Positions 1 to 6,448 of a DNA stretch of 64,000 nt are shown here, piece by piece; the first letter of the stretch is position 1, and each line of letters opens with the position of its first letter. A program made the position numbers and the translations under genes. A model generated the notes under the pieces. That model worked only from the letters and a program-made list of their open reading frames with translations, did not search any database and was not told where the DNA came from. This DNA comes from Brevundimonas huaxiensis (lineage in GTDB: Bacteria; Pseudomonadota; Alphaproteobacteria; Caulobacterales; Caulobacteraceae), in assembly GCF_014218725.1 (NCBI RefSeq), contig NZ_JABBJE010000003.1, positions 62,001-126,000 of the forward strand, written 5' to 3'.

Positions 1-591
1 GTTGATCGGGCCGATGGGCGTCTGGACCGTCGCGCCCACGGCGCTAAGGCCGTCGGGACGCTCGGGCAGGCCTTGCAGGATCGGATAGCGCGAAGCGATG
101 ATCGAGCGCGCGTGGTCGCCGGCGCGCGCCTGGCCGATCAGGACGCGGTGAGGATAGTCCGGCAGCAACTGGTCCAGCCGCGACGCCGGCGCCTGCCCCA
201 ACTCGACCAGCACCAGGATGTCGGCGTCGGCCGCCGCGATGGACCGGCGCATGGCTGCGACATCGGTGTTGAACACATAGAGATTGGCCGAATAGACCCG
301 CACGATCGGCTGGTCTGGAACGGGCACGCCCTTCATCGGCGTCCATTGCGGCCAGACCGACAGGGTCAGCACCACGCACGCCAATCCACCGACGATTGAG
401 GCCGGCCATAGGCGAAAGAGCAGACAGCCCACGGTCACGCCCACGGCCGCCAGCAACACCGGCGATGTGAACTGCGCCAGGATATCCACCCAGCGATGGC
501 CGATGCCGCTGAGCGCCGCCATGCCGAATGCCGCCAAGCCCAGCAGCAGGGCGCTCGCCGTCACATTCGCCGCCAGCTTTATCAGGGTCAT
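1..591 (-). CDS. Membrane-anchored endonuclease/exonuclease/phosphatase-family protein (partial)
   Basis: The open frame reads leftward from an ATG at 591 to the window edge, so 197 codons of the N-terminal part are visible. The first ~100 residues hold about three hydrophobic segments: an N-terminal one, one rich in LLAAVGVTVG, and one around ACVVLTLSVWP. After these comes the start of a soluble domain with RVYSANLY and ADADILVLVELG. The asparagine of the SANL stretch and the glutamate of LVELG match the first conserved motifs of the endonuclease/exonuclease/phosphatase fold, in which Asn and Glu bind the metal. The layout resembles membrane proteins with a periplasmic or cytoplasmic EEP domain. 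The substrate is unknown and the catalytic C-terminal half lies outside the window. Confidence 0.75.
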   Translation of the reverse strand, partial: MTLIKLAANVTASALLLGLAAFGMAALSGIGHRWVDILAQFTSPVLLAAVGVTVGCLLFRLWPASIVGGLACVVLTLSVWPQWTPMKGVPVPDQPIVRVYSANLYVFNTDVAAMRRSIAAADADILVLVELGQAPASRLDQLLPDYPHRVLIGQARAGDHARSIIASRYPILQGLPERPDGLSAVGATVQTPIGPIN

Positions 592-659
592 CGAAGACGT
601 ATCTCTCGGATTGAACAGGACGCCTCGCCCAGCGTTAAGGCGACGCTTTGGAGGGCGAC

Positions 660-1121
660 ATGGCCAGACGGTCGATCCGGGATATCGAGAACATCTGGTC
701 CAATGTCGAGGGCGTCAAGAAACTCTCGGACCGGGTCATCGGCATCGGCCCGTTCGGCATGGGACTGGACGCCATGCTGACCTGGGTGCCGATCGTCGGC
801 ACGGCCTATACGGTCGGGACGGGCGGCTGGCTGATGCTTCAGGCCGTGCGGGCCAAGGCGACGCCGGCGACCCTGGCGCGCATGGGGGCCTATATGGCCA
901 TCGACACCGCCACCGGGACGGTGCCGATCGCAGGCGACATCGTCGACACCTTCTTTCCCGGACAGTTGATGGCGGCGCGGGCGCTGCAAAAGCACATCGA
1001 AAGCACCCACTGGGTCGAGGACACCGAGGCCAATGCGCGCGCCACTGGCGACCACGAGATGCACGAGGCCCGCGTGCAGAACGACAAGACGCTGAAGCGG
1101 ATCATCTATCTGCACGATTGA
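660..1121 (+). CDS. DUF4112 domain-containing protein
   Basis: This 153-residue protein matches the DUF4112 family, small bacterial proteins with two hydrophobic stretches and no established function. The family signature is visible as a short amphipathic N-terminus, the segment MGLDAMLTWVPIVGTAYT (about residues 35-55) and a second segment with GTVPIAGDIVDTFF (about 85-100), followed by a charged tail. I chose the ATG at 660 because GGAGG lies five bases upstream; a TTG at 648 in the same frame has no such site. It is divergent from the EEP-family gene, with about 70 bp between the two starts. A hairpin with a T-run follows the stop. Confidence 0.85.
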   Translation: MARRSIRDIENIWSNVEGVKKLSDRVIGIGPFGMGLDAMLTWVPIVGTAYTVGTGGWLMLQAVRAKATPATLARMGAYMAIDTATGTVPIAGDIVDTFFPGQLMAARALQKHIESTHWVEDTEANARATGDHEMHEARVQNDKTLKRIIYLHD

Positions 1122-1126
1122 GATGC

Positions 1127-1155
1127 GCTGGCTGAGGCGGCTTAGCCAGCGTTTT
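1127..1155 (+). terminator. Rho-independent terminator after the DUF4112 gene
   Basis: GCTGGCT (1127-1133) pairs with AGCCAGC (1144-1150) and is followed by GTTTT. It lies six bases after the DUF4112 stop and separates that gene from the phage-like cassette starting at 1265. Confidence 0.65.
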
Positions 1156-1264
1156 CTCCGCAACAAATCTGCCTGAAATCAAGGACCTGATCCAAATGAC
1201 CGACCGTCTCCCGGCCTGAGGAAGCGCTGCGCCCAGACTGATCTCCACGACAACGGAGAGAAGA

Positions 1265-2701
1265 ATGAGCGACGATTTCAGCGCGCGTCTGAACCTGCCT
1301 TATCTAGCGGCGGGACAGATGCAGAAGCATGTGACCCTGAATACGGCCCTGACCCGGCTGGACGCCCTGTTGCAGACGGCGGTGGTCAGTCGCACGACGG
1401 CGATCCAGCCGGCCGATGCGTCGGACGGCGATCTTTATATCCTACTGGAAGAGGCCGAAGGCGCGGCCTGGGCCGGGCGGCCGGCCGGCGCCCTAGTGCG
1501 GTTCGAGGGCGGCGGCTGGACCACCGTGACGACGCCGGACGGCATGATCGCCTGTGTTCTGGACGAAGGCGTCGTGGTGGTGCGGGCCGATGATGGCTGG
1601 GTCGCGCTGGGGCAGCGACTGGGCGAGGTGCAGGGCCTGACGCGGCTGGGTCTCGGGACGTCCGCCGACGAAGCCAATCCCTTGGCGGCCAAGATCAACG
1701 CCGCCCTGTTCACGGCGCGCGGCGAGGAGGAAGGCGGCGACGGCGATCTTCGCCTGACCCTGAACAAGGCGAAGGCGGGCGATGTCCTGTCGCTGCTGTT
1801 TCAGAGCGGATACGCCGCTCGCGCAGAGTTGGGTCTGATCGGCGACGATGATCTGAGCCTCAAGGCCTGCGATGACGCCGGGACATGGCGCTCGGTGTGG
1901 CGCGTGGATCGCGCGACGGGGCGTATCGGCTTCGATCAAGGCGCGATCCGGCGCGAGACGACGCTGTTCACCAGCGATGACGACTATGCCCTGCCGGCTT
2001 GGGCGCGTTGGGTCGAGGCGACCTGCGTGGGCGGCGGCGGCGGCGGGGCCGCAGGATTGGCGGGTCCGGCTGGCGCCCCACGCCTCGGTGGCGGCGGAGG
2101 CGGCGCCGGCGGGCTGAGCCTCGCGCGATGGTCGGCGGACGATCTGGAGGGCGTCCTGTCGGTCACGGTCGGCGCCGGCGGGATCAGCGGCGTTTCGGGC
2201 GGCGATAGCGAGGTCGCGATGGGGGGCACGGTGTTGCTGCGCGCGACGGGCGGGGCCGCAGGCGGTTCTGGCGTCGGTGGAGCAGGCGGTATCGGCCAAC
2301 GGCTCGCCAACTCCGGCGGCAGCTCTTCGACAACCGCAACGGCGACAATGGGCTCAGAAACCCTTTGCTCGGACGGGCCGGGCGGCGGCGGGGCAGGGGG
2401 CGGTCTGAGTGCAGCGGATGTCGCCTATGCCGGAGGCGCGGGCGGTGTGGGCGGCTGGTCGGGCCTTCGCGCGGCCGGCGGCGTCGCGGGCGTTGCGGGA
2501 CAGGCCTCGCCCAAGCCGCTGTTGTCGATCGTCGGAGGAGGCGGCGGGGGCGGCGACGCATTAGCGAGCGGCGCGGGCGGCCCCGGCGGCTCAGGCGCGC
2601 TGTTCGGGGCCGGGGGCGGGGGAGGCGGCGCGGGCCTGACCTTCGGCGGCCAAGGCGGTTCGGGCGCTTCGGGGGCGGTTCTGATCACGGTCGTCGGATG
2701 A
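1265..2701 (+). CDS. DUF2793 domain protein with glycine-rich tail, tail-fibre-like
   Basis: This is a 478-residue protein. Residues ~5-100 fit DUF2793 (for example NLPYLAAGQMQKHVTLN near the N-terminus), a domain found in phage and gene transfer agent (GTA) proteins of alphaproteobacteria. As I recall, the tail-fibre protein of the Rhodobacter capsulatus GTA carries this domain. From about residue 255 the protein becomes extremely glycine-rich, with repeated GGGGGG and GGAGG runs to the C-terminus, like the collapsed tip domains of phage tail proteins. GGAGAG stands just before the ATG. The stop overlaps the next start (ATGA), so it heads a translationally coupled series ending in lysis genes. 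The fibre role is inferred from domain and context; no capsid genes are present here. Confidence 0.75.
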   Translation: MSDDFSARLNLPYLAAGQMQKHVTLNTALTRLDALLQTAVVSRTTAIQPADASDGDLYILLEEAEGAAWAGRPAGALVRFEGGGWTTVTTPDGMIACVLDEGVVVVRADDGWVALGQRLGEVQGLTRLGLGTSADEANPLAAKINAALFTARGEEEGGDGDLRLTLNKAKAGDVLSLLFQSGYAARAELGLIGDDDLSLKACDDAGTWRSVWRVDRATGRIGFDQGAIRRETTLFTSDDDYALPAWARWVEATCVGGGGGGAAGLAGPAGAPRLGGGGGGAGGLSLARWSADDLEGVLSVTVGAGGISGVSGGDSEVAMGGTVLLRATGGAAGGSGVGGAGGIGQRLANSGGSSSTTATATMGSETLCSDGPGGGGAGGGLSAADVAYAGGAGGVGGWSGLRAAGGVAGVAGQASPKPLLSIVGGGGGGGDALASGAGGPGGSGALFGAGGGGGGAGLTFGGQGGSGASGAVLITVVG

Positions 2702-2853
2702 GCCGGCGCGGATATCCGGTTGAGCCGGTCGAAGTGCTGGAGGCCGAGGCGTGGGAAGCGCCCGACAGCCTCAGCGACGGGGAATGGCGCGCCCAGTTCG
2801 GCTGGGACGGCCGCTGCGCCGTCGAAACCTATGACGAGGAGGACGAACGATGA
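2698..2853 (+). CDS. Small acidic hypothetical protein (51 aa) coupled to the fibre gene
   Basis: A 51-residue frame begins at an ATG overlapping the fibre-gene stop and ends in a TGA overlapping the next ATG (CGATGA), so it is held between two coupled genes. The product is acidic, with a C-terminal run YDEEDER and a central WRAQFGWDG. I recognise no family. The perfect start/stop overlap on both sides and its place between the fibre and holin-like genes are the main reasons to accept it. It could be a small phage/GTA accessory protein or fibre chaperone; that is only a guess from position. Confidence 0.6.
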   Translation: MSRRGYPVEPVEVLEAEAWEAPDSLSDGEWRAQFGWDGRCAVETYDEEDER

Positions 2854-3119
2854 CCCGACACAAACAGGGTGCGATCCCCTTGGCGGAGGGGCGGTGGCTG
2901 TTTCGTCGCCTCTACGTCTTCGCCGTCAGCACGGGGTTGTGGGTGCTGTTGATGCGCACGGTCGGGCGGATGCCGCCTGAGATGCTGCCCCGGATCACGG
3001 ACGGGCTGATGGGCCTGCTGGCCTTGATCCTGGTGCTCTATCTGGTGGCGCCGACCGCTCAGCAGTTGATCACCCTGATCGCCACAACGCGGCTGCGGAT
3101 CAGCGGAGGCCGACCATGA
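2850..3119 (+). CDS. Holin-like small membrane protein
   Basis: This 89-residue protein has a basic N-terminus and two predicted membrane segments, at about residues 19-37 (VFAVSTGLWVLLM) and 50-71 (GLMGLLALILVLYLV), with a polar C-terminal tail. Two short membrane spans in a protein this size, directly followed by an M15 peptidoglycan endopeptidase and spanin-like genes, is the classic arrangement of a class II holin. Holins permeabilise the inner membrane so the endolysin can reach the wall. The start overlaps the stop of the 51-residue gene and its stop overlaps the next ATG. I do not see a diagnostic family motif, so the call rests on topology and neighbours. Confidence 0.65.
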   Translation: MTRHKQGAIPLAEGRWLFRRLYVFAVSTGLWVLLMRTVGRMPPEMLPRITDGLMGLLALILVLYLVAPTAQQLITLIATTRLRISGGRP

Positions 3120-3525
3120 GCTTTCGTCTGTCTACTCGGTCGCGTGCGCGGCTGATCGGCGTGCTCCGGCCCTGACTGCGGTGGTTGAGGGGGCCATCAC
3201 CCGCACGCCGGTGGATTTCATGATCACCGAGGGACTGCGCACGGCTGAACGTCAGAACGCCCTGATCAAGGCCGGGGCCAGCCGCACGACGCGCTCGCGC
3301 CATCTGACGGGCCACGCCGTCGATGTCGCCGCCTTGGTCGAAGGCCAGGTGCGATGGGACTGGCCGCTGTATGGCCGGATCGCCCAGGCGTTCAAGGCGG
3401 CGGCGCTGGATCTGAAGACGCCGCTGATCTGGGGCGGCGACTGGAAGACGCTGCGGGACGGTCCGCATTTCGAGCTGGATCGAAAGGCCTTTCCATGTGC
3501 GCCGGATCAATACTGCGGGCGGTGA
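3116..3525 (+). pseudogene. M15 peptidase endolysin, interrupted by a one-base frameshift
   Basis: The ATG at 3116 overlaps the holin-like stop and encodes MSFRLSTRSRARLIGV, which fits the usual start of phage L-alanyl-D-glutamate endopeptidases. The frame then hits TGA at 3173. The rest of the enzyme continues in the -1 frame (open from before 3181 to the stop at 3525). It has the zinc-site signatures SRHLTGHAVDV and GPHFELD, so the catalytic core is intact. Restoring one base near 3163-3168 (GTGCTCCGG) would join the halves. The gene may be a true frameshift, a sequence error, or be rescued by reinitiation at GTG 3181, six bases after the stop. I see no canonical slippery heptamer. The product would cleave peptidoglycan stem peptides during lysis. 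Confidence 0.75.
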
Positions 3526-3974
3526 CGCCGCTCGGCTGGTTGGCGGCCGCTGCTGCAGCGTTGGCGCTGGGGGTCATGCTGCTGGGCGGGCTCGGCTTTC
3601 GCTGGGATCCGCTGAACTTGCAGCACAAGCGTCTGGAGGCCGCCCGCACCCAGGCGCAAGATGCGACCGCCGTGGCGGCGGCGCAGGCCGACGCCCGGCG
3701 GATTGAAACCGAAGGCGCGGCGGCTCAGGCCCAGCGCGTCGACCACTATCACCACATGACGGGGACGGCGGACCGGGCGACCACGGCCGCCGTCGCCCAG
3801 GCCAGGAGCGCCGTCGATGCCGATCAATCCTTGGAGACGCGCCGCGCTGATCGCCTGCGCGACCATGACGGCCAACTGTGCCGCATCGCCCCCGCTCTCG
3901 ACGGTTGCGCCGGCGCGGCTGGTCTTGCCGGAGGCGGCGATACGCCCGTGCACGCTGGCGACCCTGCCGGCTGA
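3495..3974 (+). CDS. Rz-like inner-membrane spanin candidate
   Basis: The product has 159 residues. It begins at an ATG inside the end of the endolysin gene. After a short N-terminus it has one strong membrane segment (LGWLAAAAAALALGVMLLGG, ending near residue 33). It then has a long Ala/Gln/Arg/Glu-rich stretch typical of a periplasmic coiled coil. An N-terminal anchor plus coiled coil, right after holin and endolysin genes, is the i-spanin layout. Spanins fuse inner and outer membrane in the last step of lysis of Gram-negative hosts. A second lipoprotein-like gene starts inside it in another frame, which strongly supports a spanin pair. Sequence alone does not identify the family. Confidence 0.65.
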   Translation: MCAGSILRAVTPLGWLAAAAAALALGVMLLGGLGFRWDPLNLQHKRLEAARTQAQDATAVAAAQADARRIETEGAAAQAQRVDHYHHMTGTADRATTAAVAQARSAVDADQSLETRRADRLRDHDGQLCRIAPALDGCAGAAGLAGGGDTPVHAGDPAG

Positions 3975-4116
3975 ACCCACGGCCGGCGATCTGGACGCGG
4001 CCTATGTGCTGTGCGGCGCCCAGATCGTCGCCTGCGACGGGGCGCGGCGGCTGGCGATCGAGACCCTGTTGGCCGAACGCGCGATGCAGGACGCGCAGGT
4101 GCGACGCCGCGACTGA
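3817..4116 (+). CDS. Rz1-like outer-membrane spanin candidate, overlapping out of frame
   Basis: This 99-residue frame starts 158 bases before the i-spanin stop, in a different frame. It opens with two arginines (residues 7-8), a short hydrophobic stretch and LIAC, which fits a lipobox with Cys14; a second Cys lies at 21. The mature part is rich in Pro and Ala. Small lipoproteins encoded partly inside the Rz-type gene are the o-spanins of many phages. The hydrophobic core before Cys14 is short for a signal peptide, so the lipoprotein call is tentative. Downstream the frame continues 142 bases past the i-spanin stop, so it is overlapping rather than fully nested. Confidence 0.55.
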   Translation: MPINPWRRAALIACATMTANCAASPPLSTVAPARLVLPEAAIRPCTLATLPAEPTAGDLDAAYVLCGAQIVACDGARRLAIETLLAERAMQDAQVRRRD

Positions 4117-4134
4117 CGCCCTGCAAAAACGACT

Positions 4135-4149
4135 CGGCAACTTCTGCCG
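4135..4149. promoter_or_regulatory. Inverted repeat CGGCA-N5-TGCCG upstream of flagellin 1
   Basis: A perfect 5-base inverted repeat with a 5-base spacer lies about 95 bp upstream of the sigma-54 promoter of the first flagellin. Its position suits an enhancer site for a sigma-54 activator such as FlbD. The match to a FlbD site is from memory and is only suggestive. Confidence 0.35.
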
Positions 4150-4163
4150 CCTGGTGTGCAGGC

Positions 4164-4182
4164 TTGCCGGGTCGTTTCGCAA
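4164..4182. promoter_or_regulatory. Candidate FlbD-type enhancer site (TTGCCGGG...CGCAA)
   Basis: TTGCCGGG followed after six bases by CGCAA. A similar element, TTGCCGGG-N5-CGCAA, lies just after flagellin 1 at 5285-5302, upstream of flagellin 2. Caulobacter FlbD (ftr) sites contain a CCCGGCAA-like core on one strand, which this resembles in reverse complement. Location 60-80 bp upstream of a sigma-54 promoter fits an activator site. Confidence 0.4.
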
Positions 4183-4242
4183 ACCGTCGAGATAAGTTCA
4201 ATGAAATCAGTGTCGACGTCTGGCTGACATCGCCTTTCGGAC

Positions 4243-4258
4243 TGGCCCCGCCCTTGCT
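4243..4258 (+). promoter_or_regulatory. Sigma-54 (-24/-12) promoter of flagellin 1
   Basis: TGGCCCCGCCCTTGCT has GG and GC separated by exactly ten bases, matching the sigma-54 consensus TGGCAC-N5-TTGC closely. It lies 77 bp upstream of the flagellin ATG, leaving a structured leader of about 65 bases. Class III/IV flagellar genes of Caulobacter are sigma-54 dependent, so regulation by RpoN with FlbD is expected. Confidence 0.8.
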
Positions 4259-4270
4259 CTCCTGAAGACC

Positions 4271-4302
4271 GAGCAAAACGCTCCTGACGCCAAAATGGCG
4301 TC
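4271..4302 (+). promoter_or_regulatory. Flagellin 1 leader: two AAAA-loop hairpins, one mimicking the start site
   Basis: Hairpin A is GAGC-AAAAC-GCTC (4271-4283). Hairpin B is GACGCC-AAAAT-GGCGTC (4286-4302). The 11-mer GCCAAAATGGC inside hairpin B (4289-4299) is repeated exactly across the true start codon (4329-4339). Flagellins 2 and 3 have equivalent leaders. In Caulobacter, FlbT acts on the 5' untranslated region of flagellin mRNA, so this is a candidate target; that link is inference. Confidence 0.55.
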
Positions 4303-4334
4303 GGACATCACACGAAGTGAACAGGAAAGCCAAA

Positions 4335-5270
4335 ATGGCTACGAGCATCAATACGAACTACGGCGCAGCTGTCGCCCTGCAAAACCTCAATGCGACCAAC
4401 GCTATGTTGGAGCGCACGCAAAACCGTGTCTCGACGGGCCTGAAGGTGGGCTCGGCCAAGGACAACGGCGCGATCTACGCCATCGCAACGAGCCAACGCG
4501 CCGAGATGGGCGCTCAAGACGCTGTGCGTCAGTCGCTGCAACGTGGCCAGTCCATCGTCGATGTCGCCTTGGCAGCCGGCGATACAGTGACGGCCGGGTT
4601 GAACGAACTCAAGAGCATCGCCGTCGCCTTGGCTGATGCTCCGAAAACCTATGACGCCGCCGGCGCCGTCACGGGCTTGGGCGAGAGCGGCAAGAAGTTG
4701 GTCGCCGATTTCGAAGCTATCGTGAAGGAAATCCACTCCGCCTTGGCCAACGCCAATTTCGACGGGGCGAATGCTTTCAAGAAGCAGACCAATGATCTGA
4801 AGGTCACGACCAACACGGGCGCGGCCAATAACACTTTCACCCTGAAGTTGGCGGTGGATACGGCGGCCGCCGACGGCCTCGCTTTCGGCGCAACCGCCGG
4901 CACCGCCGGCGCGGCGGGAACCTTCAACCAGGCCACGGGGGCTTGGGCGGCCAAGGCGAACGCGACGACCGGCGCTACGCCCTCTGCTCTCGCCGATTAT
5001 TCTGTGACTAATGTCGAGGCGGCGATAACGTCCTTCTCGTCCACGCTTGCGGATCTCGGCACCAAGTCGAAGTCGCTGGATCGCCAGTTGACGTTCGTCA
5101 ACAAGCTTCAAGATTCCTTGGAAACCGGCATCGGCAATCTGGTCGACGCCGATCTGGCCAAGGAAAGCGCCAAGCTGACTGCGTTGCAAACCAAGCAGCA
5201 GCTGGGGGTTCAGGCCTTGTCGATCGCCAACTCGTCCAGCCAAATCCTGATGAGCCTGTTCCGCAACTGA
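4335..5270 (+). CDS. Flagellin (first copy)
   Basis: This 311-residue flagellin is one of the filament subunits exported by the flagellar type III apparatus. The conserved N-terminal domain is residues ~1-140 (INTNYGAAVALQNLNATN, then STGLKVGSAKDNGA). The conserved C-terminal domain is the last ~90 residues, ending in QLGVQALSIANSSSQILMSL. The short central part is Ala/Thr/Gly-rich and variable. I chose ATG 4335 because flagellins of this group start MATS or MANS and AGGAAAG precedes it; a GTG at 4317 is in frame but gives an atypical start. It is expressed from the sigma-54 promoter at 4243. Its centre differs clearly from copies 2 and 3. It corresponds to the Caulobacter flj flagellins, but which one cannot be decided here. 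Confidence 0.95.
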   Translation: MATSINTNYGAAVALQNLNATNAMLERTQNRVSTGLKVGSAKDNGAIYAIATSQRAEMGAQDAVRQSLQRGQSIVDVALAAGDTVTAGLNELKSIAVALADAPKTYDAAGAVTGLGESGKKLVADFEAIVKEIHSALANANFDGANAFKKQTNDLKVTTNTGAANNTFTLKLAVDTAAADGLAFGATAGTAGAAGTFNQATGAWAAKANATTGATPSALADYSVTNVEAAITSFSSTLADLGTKSKSLDRQLTFVNKLQDSLETGIGNLVDADLAKESAKLTALQTKQQLGVQALSIANSSSQILMSLFRN

Positions 5271-5284
5271 TCGCTGGGTCGATT

Positions 5285-5302
5285 TTGCCGGGTGTCCCGC
5301 AA
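5285..5302. promoter_or_regulatory. Candidate FlbD-type site upstream of flagellin 2
   Basis: TTGCCGGG-N5-CGCAA, the second copy of the motif found at 4164. It begins 15 bases after the stop of flagellin 1. No good sigma-54 -24/-12 pair is visible between here and the flagellin 2 start. Confidence 0.35.
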
Positions 5303-5356
5303 CAATCCAGACCTTGCTTCGAAACGTCGGCGGACCACGCCGAGCCGCACAGGAGG

Positions 5357-5375
5357 TTTATCGACGATTAACCAT
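5357..5375 (+). promoter_or_regulatory. CtrA-like box upstream of flagellin 2
   Basis: TTTA-N7-TTAACCAT matches the Caulobacter CtrA consensus TTAA-N7-TTAAC with one mismatch in the first half, and the second half is the extended half-site TTAACCAT. It lies about 135 bp before the ATG. TTAACCAT recurs twice, inverted, upstream of the fourth flagellin. Confidence 0.5.
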
Positions 5376-5419
5376 GCAGAACAACGATTTGGACACCCCT
5401 AGGGTCCAAACATGACACT

Positions 5420-5434
5420 CGGAAAAATTTTCCG
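5420..5434. promoter_or_regulatory. Perfect inverted repeat CGGAAAA-A-TTTTCCG before flagellin 2
   Basis: Two 7-base arms around a single A form an AT-rich palindrome in GC-rich DNA, directly upstream of the shared flagellin leader. It could be an operator, an IHF-like bend or a small terminator-type hairpin. It is not present upstream of flagellin 3. Confidence 0.4.
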
Positions 5435-5442
5435 ATCAGACC

Positions 5443-5472
5443 GAGCAAAATGCTCCCTTCGGCAAAACGCCG
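5443..5472 (+). promoter_or_regulatory. Flagellin 2 leader with two AAAA-loop hairpins
   Basis: GAGC-AAAAT-GCTC (5443-5455) and CGGC-AAAAC-GCCG (5460-5472) repeat the hairpin layout of the flagellin 1 leader. The 11-mer GCCAAAATGGC again spans the start codon (5501-5511). Two short upstream frames occur in this leader: ATG-AAA-stop at 5483, and an eight-codon frame from 5488 that ends at 5514, overlapping the flagellin start; neither has a clear ribosome site. Confidence 0.5.
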
Positions 5473-5506
5473 TCGGCCCTTTATGAAATGAAGAAGGACA
5501 GCCAAA

Positions 5507-6406
5507 ATGGCTAACAGCATCAATACCAACGGCGGCGCCCTGGTCGCGCTGCAAACTCTGAATGCGACCAATAAGGCGCTGGAGACCACTCAAAGCCGCG
5601 TGAACACCGGCCTTAAAGTCTCTTCGGCCAAGGACAATGGCGCCATCTTCGCCATCGCCACCTCCCAGCGTGCAGAAATGGGCGCTCAGGATGCGGTGCG
5701 TCAGTCGCTTCAACGCGGTCAATCCATCGTCGACGTCGCTCTGGCGGCCGGCGATACGGTGACCAGCGCCCTGAACGAACTGAAGAGCCTCGCTGTTGCT
5801 ATCCAAGACGACCGAGGCAACTCTGCTACGCCGCCAGACGACTTCAGCGAAACCGGCAAAAAGCTGGTCGCGGACTTCGAAGCTGTCGTGAAGGAAATTC
5901 ACTCGGCTCTGGGTGGGGCGAAGTTCGATGGCGTCAATCTGTTCGACGCCATCGCAGCAGACACAGCCGGCGTTTCGGTCACGACGAATACGGCCGGGGG
6001 CAAGTTCTTCCTGAGAGGTCAAGCAGCGACGGGGGCACCTGCCGTGGCGTCGGCTGGTTCAAGCCTGGTGTTCGGCGGCACCGTAACGGGCAGCGCTTGG
6101 ACAGCTGCGGCGGCCTACAGCGGCAAAAAGACGGCCTACACGGCGTCCAACGTCGAGACAGCCATCAACAGCTTCGCTTCGACCCTTGCCGATCTCGGTA
6201 CGAAGTCGAAGTCGCTGGATCGTCAGATGACCTTCGTCAACAAGCTGCAAGACTCGCTGGAATCCGGCGTGGGCAATCTGGTGGACGCCGACCTGGCCAA
6301 GGAAAGCGCCAAGCTGACCGCCCTGCAAACCAAGCAACAGCTTGGCGTGCAGGCGCTGTCGATCGCCAACTCGTCCAGCTCCATCCTGTTGAGCCTGTTC
6401 CGCTAG
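5507..6406 (+). CDS. Flagellin (second copy)
   Basis: This 299-residue flagellin has the conserved N-terminal domain (NGGALVALQTLNATNKALE, NTGLKVSSAKDNGA) and C-terminal domain (LQTKQQLGVQALSIANSSS). It is nearly identical to the third copy except in the middle, around residues 145-175, the surface-exposed region of the filament. AAGGAC lies nine bases before the ATG. The leader carries the two hairpins and an upstream CtrA-like box, but no visible sigma-54 promoter. A GC-rich hairpin (6414-6433) follows the stop. Multiple flagellins are normal in Caulobacterales, where they assemble in order along the filament. Confidence 0.95.
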   Translation: MANSINTNGGALVALQTLNATNKALETTQSRVNTGLKVSSAKDNGAIFAIATSQRAEMGAQDAVRQSLQRGQSIVDVALAAGDTVTSALNELKSLAVAIQDDRGNSATPPDDFSETGKKLVADFEAVVKEIHSALGGAKFDGVNLFDAIAADTAGVSVTTNTAGGKFFLRGQAATGAPAVASAGSSLVFGGTVTGSAWTAAAAYSGKKTAYTASNVETAINSFASTLADLGTKSKSLDRQMTFVNKLQDSLESGVGNLVDADLAKESAKLTALQTKQQLGVQALSIANSSSSILLSLFR

Positions 6407-6413
6407 TAAAACC

Positions 6414-6433
6414 GGCGGGGTTCCGGCCCCGCC
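6414..6433 (+). terminator. GC hairpin between flagellins 2 and 3
   Basis: GGCGGGG (6414-6420) pairs with CCCCGCC (6427-6433) around a six-base loop, followed by the weak T stretch CATATTTCT. It may stop part of the transcription coming from flagellin 2. Confidence 0.5.
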
Positions 6434-6448
6434 CATATTTCTATCCCC

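Noticed and set aside
3160..3175. Programmed -1 frameshift in the endolysin
   Set aside because: No X-XXY-YYZ slippery heptamer or clear downstream stem is visible, so a mutation or sequence error is simpler.
1265..4116. A complete prophage
   Set aside because: No integrase, terminase, portal, capsid, repressor or attachment repeats were found in the flanks.
4295..4636. Frame from the decoy ATG in the flagellin 1 leader
   Set aside because: It overlaps flagellin 1 out of frame, is Arg-rich and has no ribosome site. Kept only as part of the leader observation.
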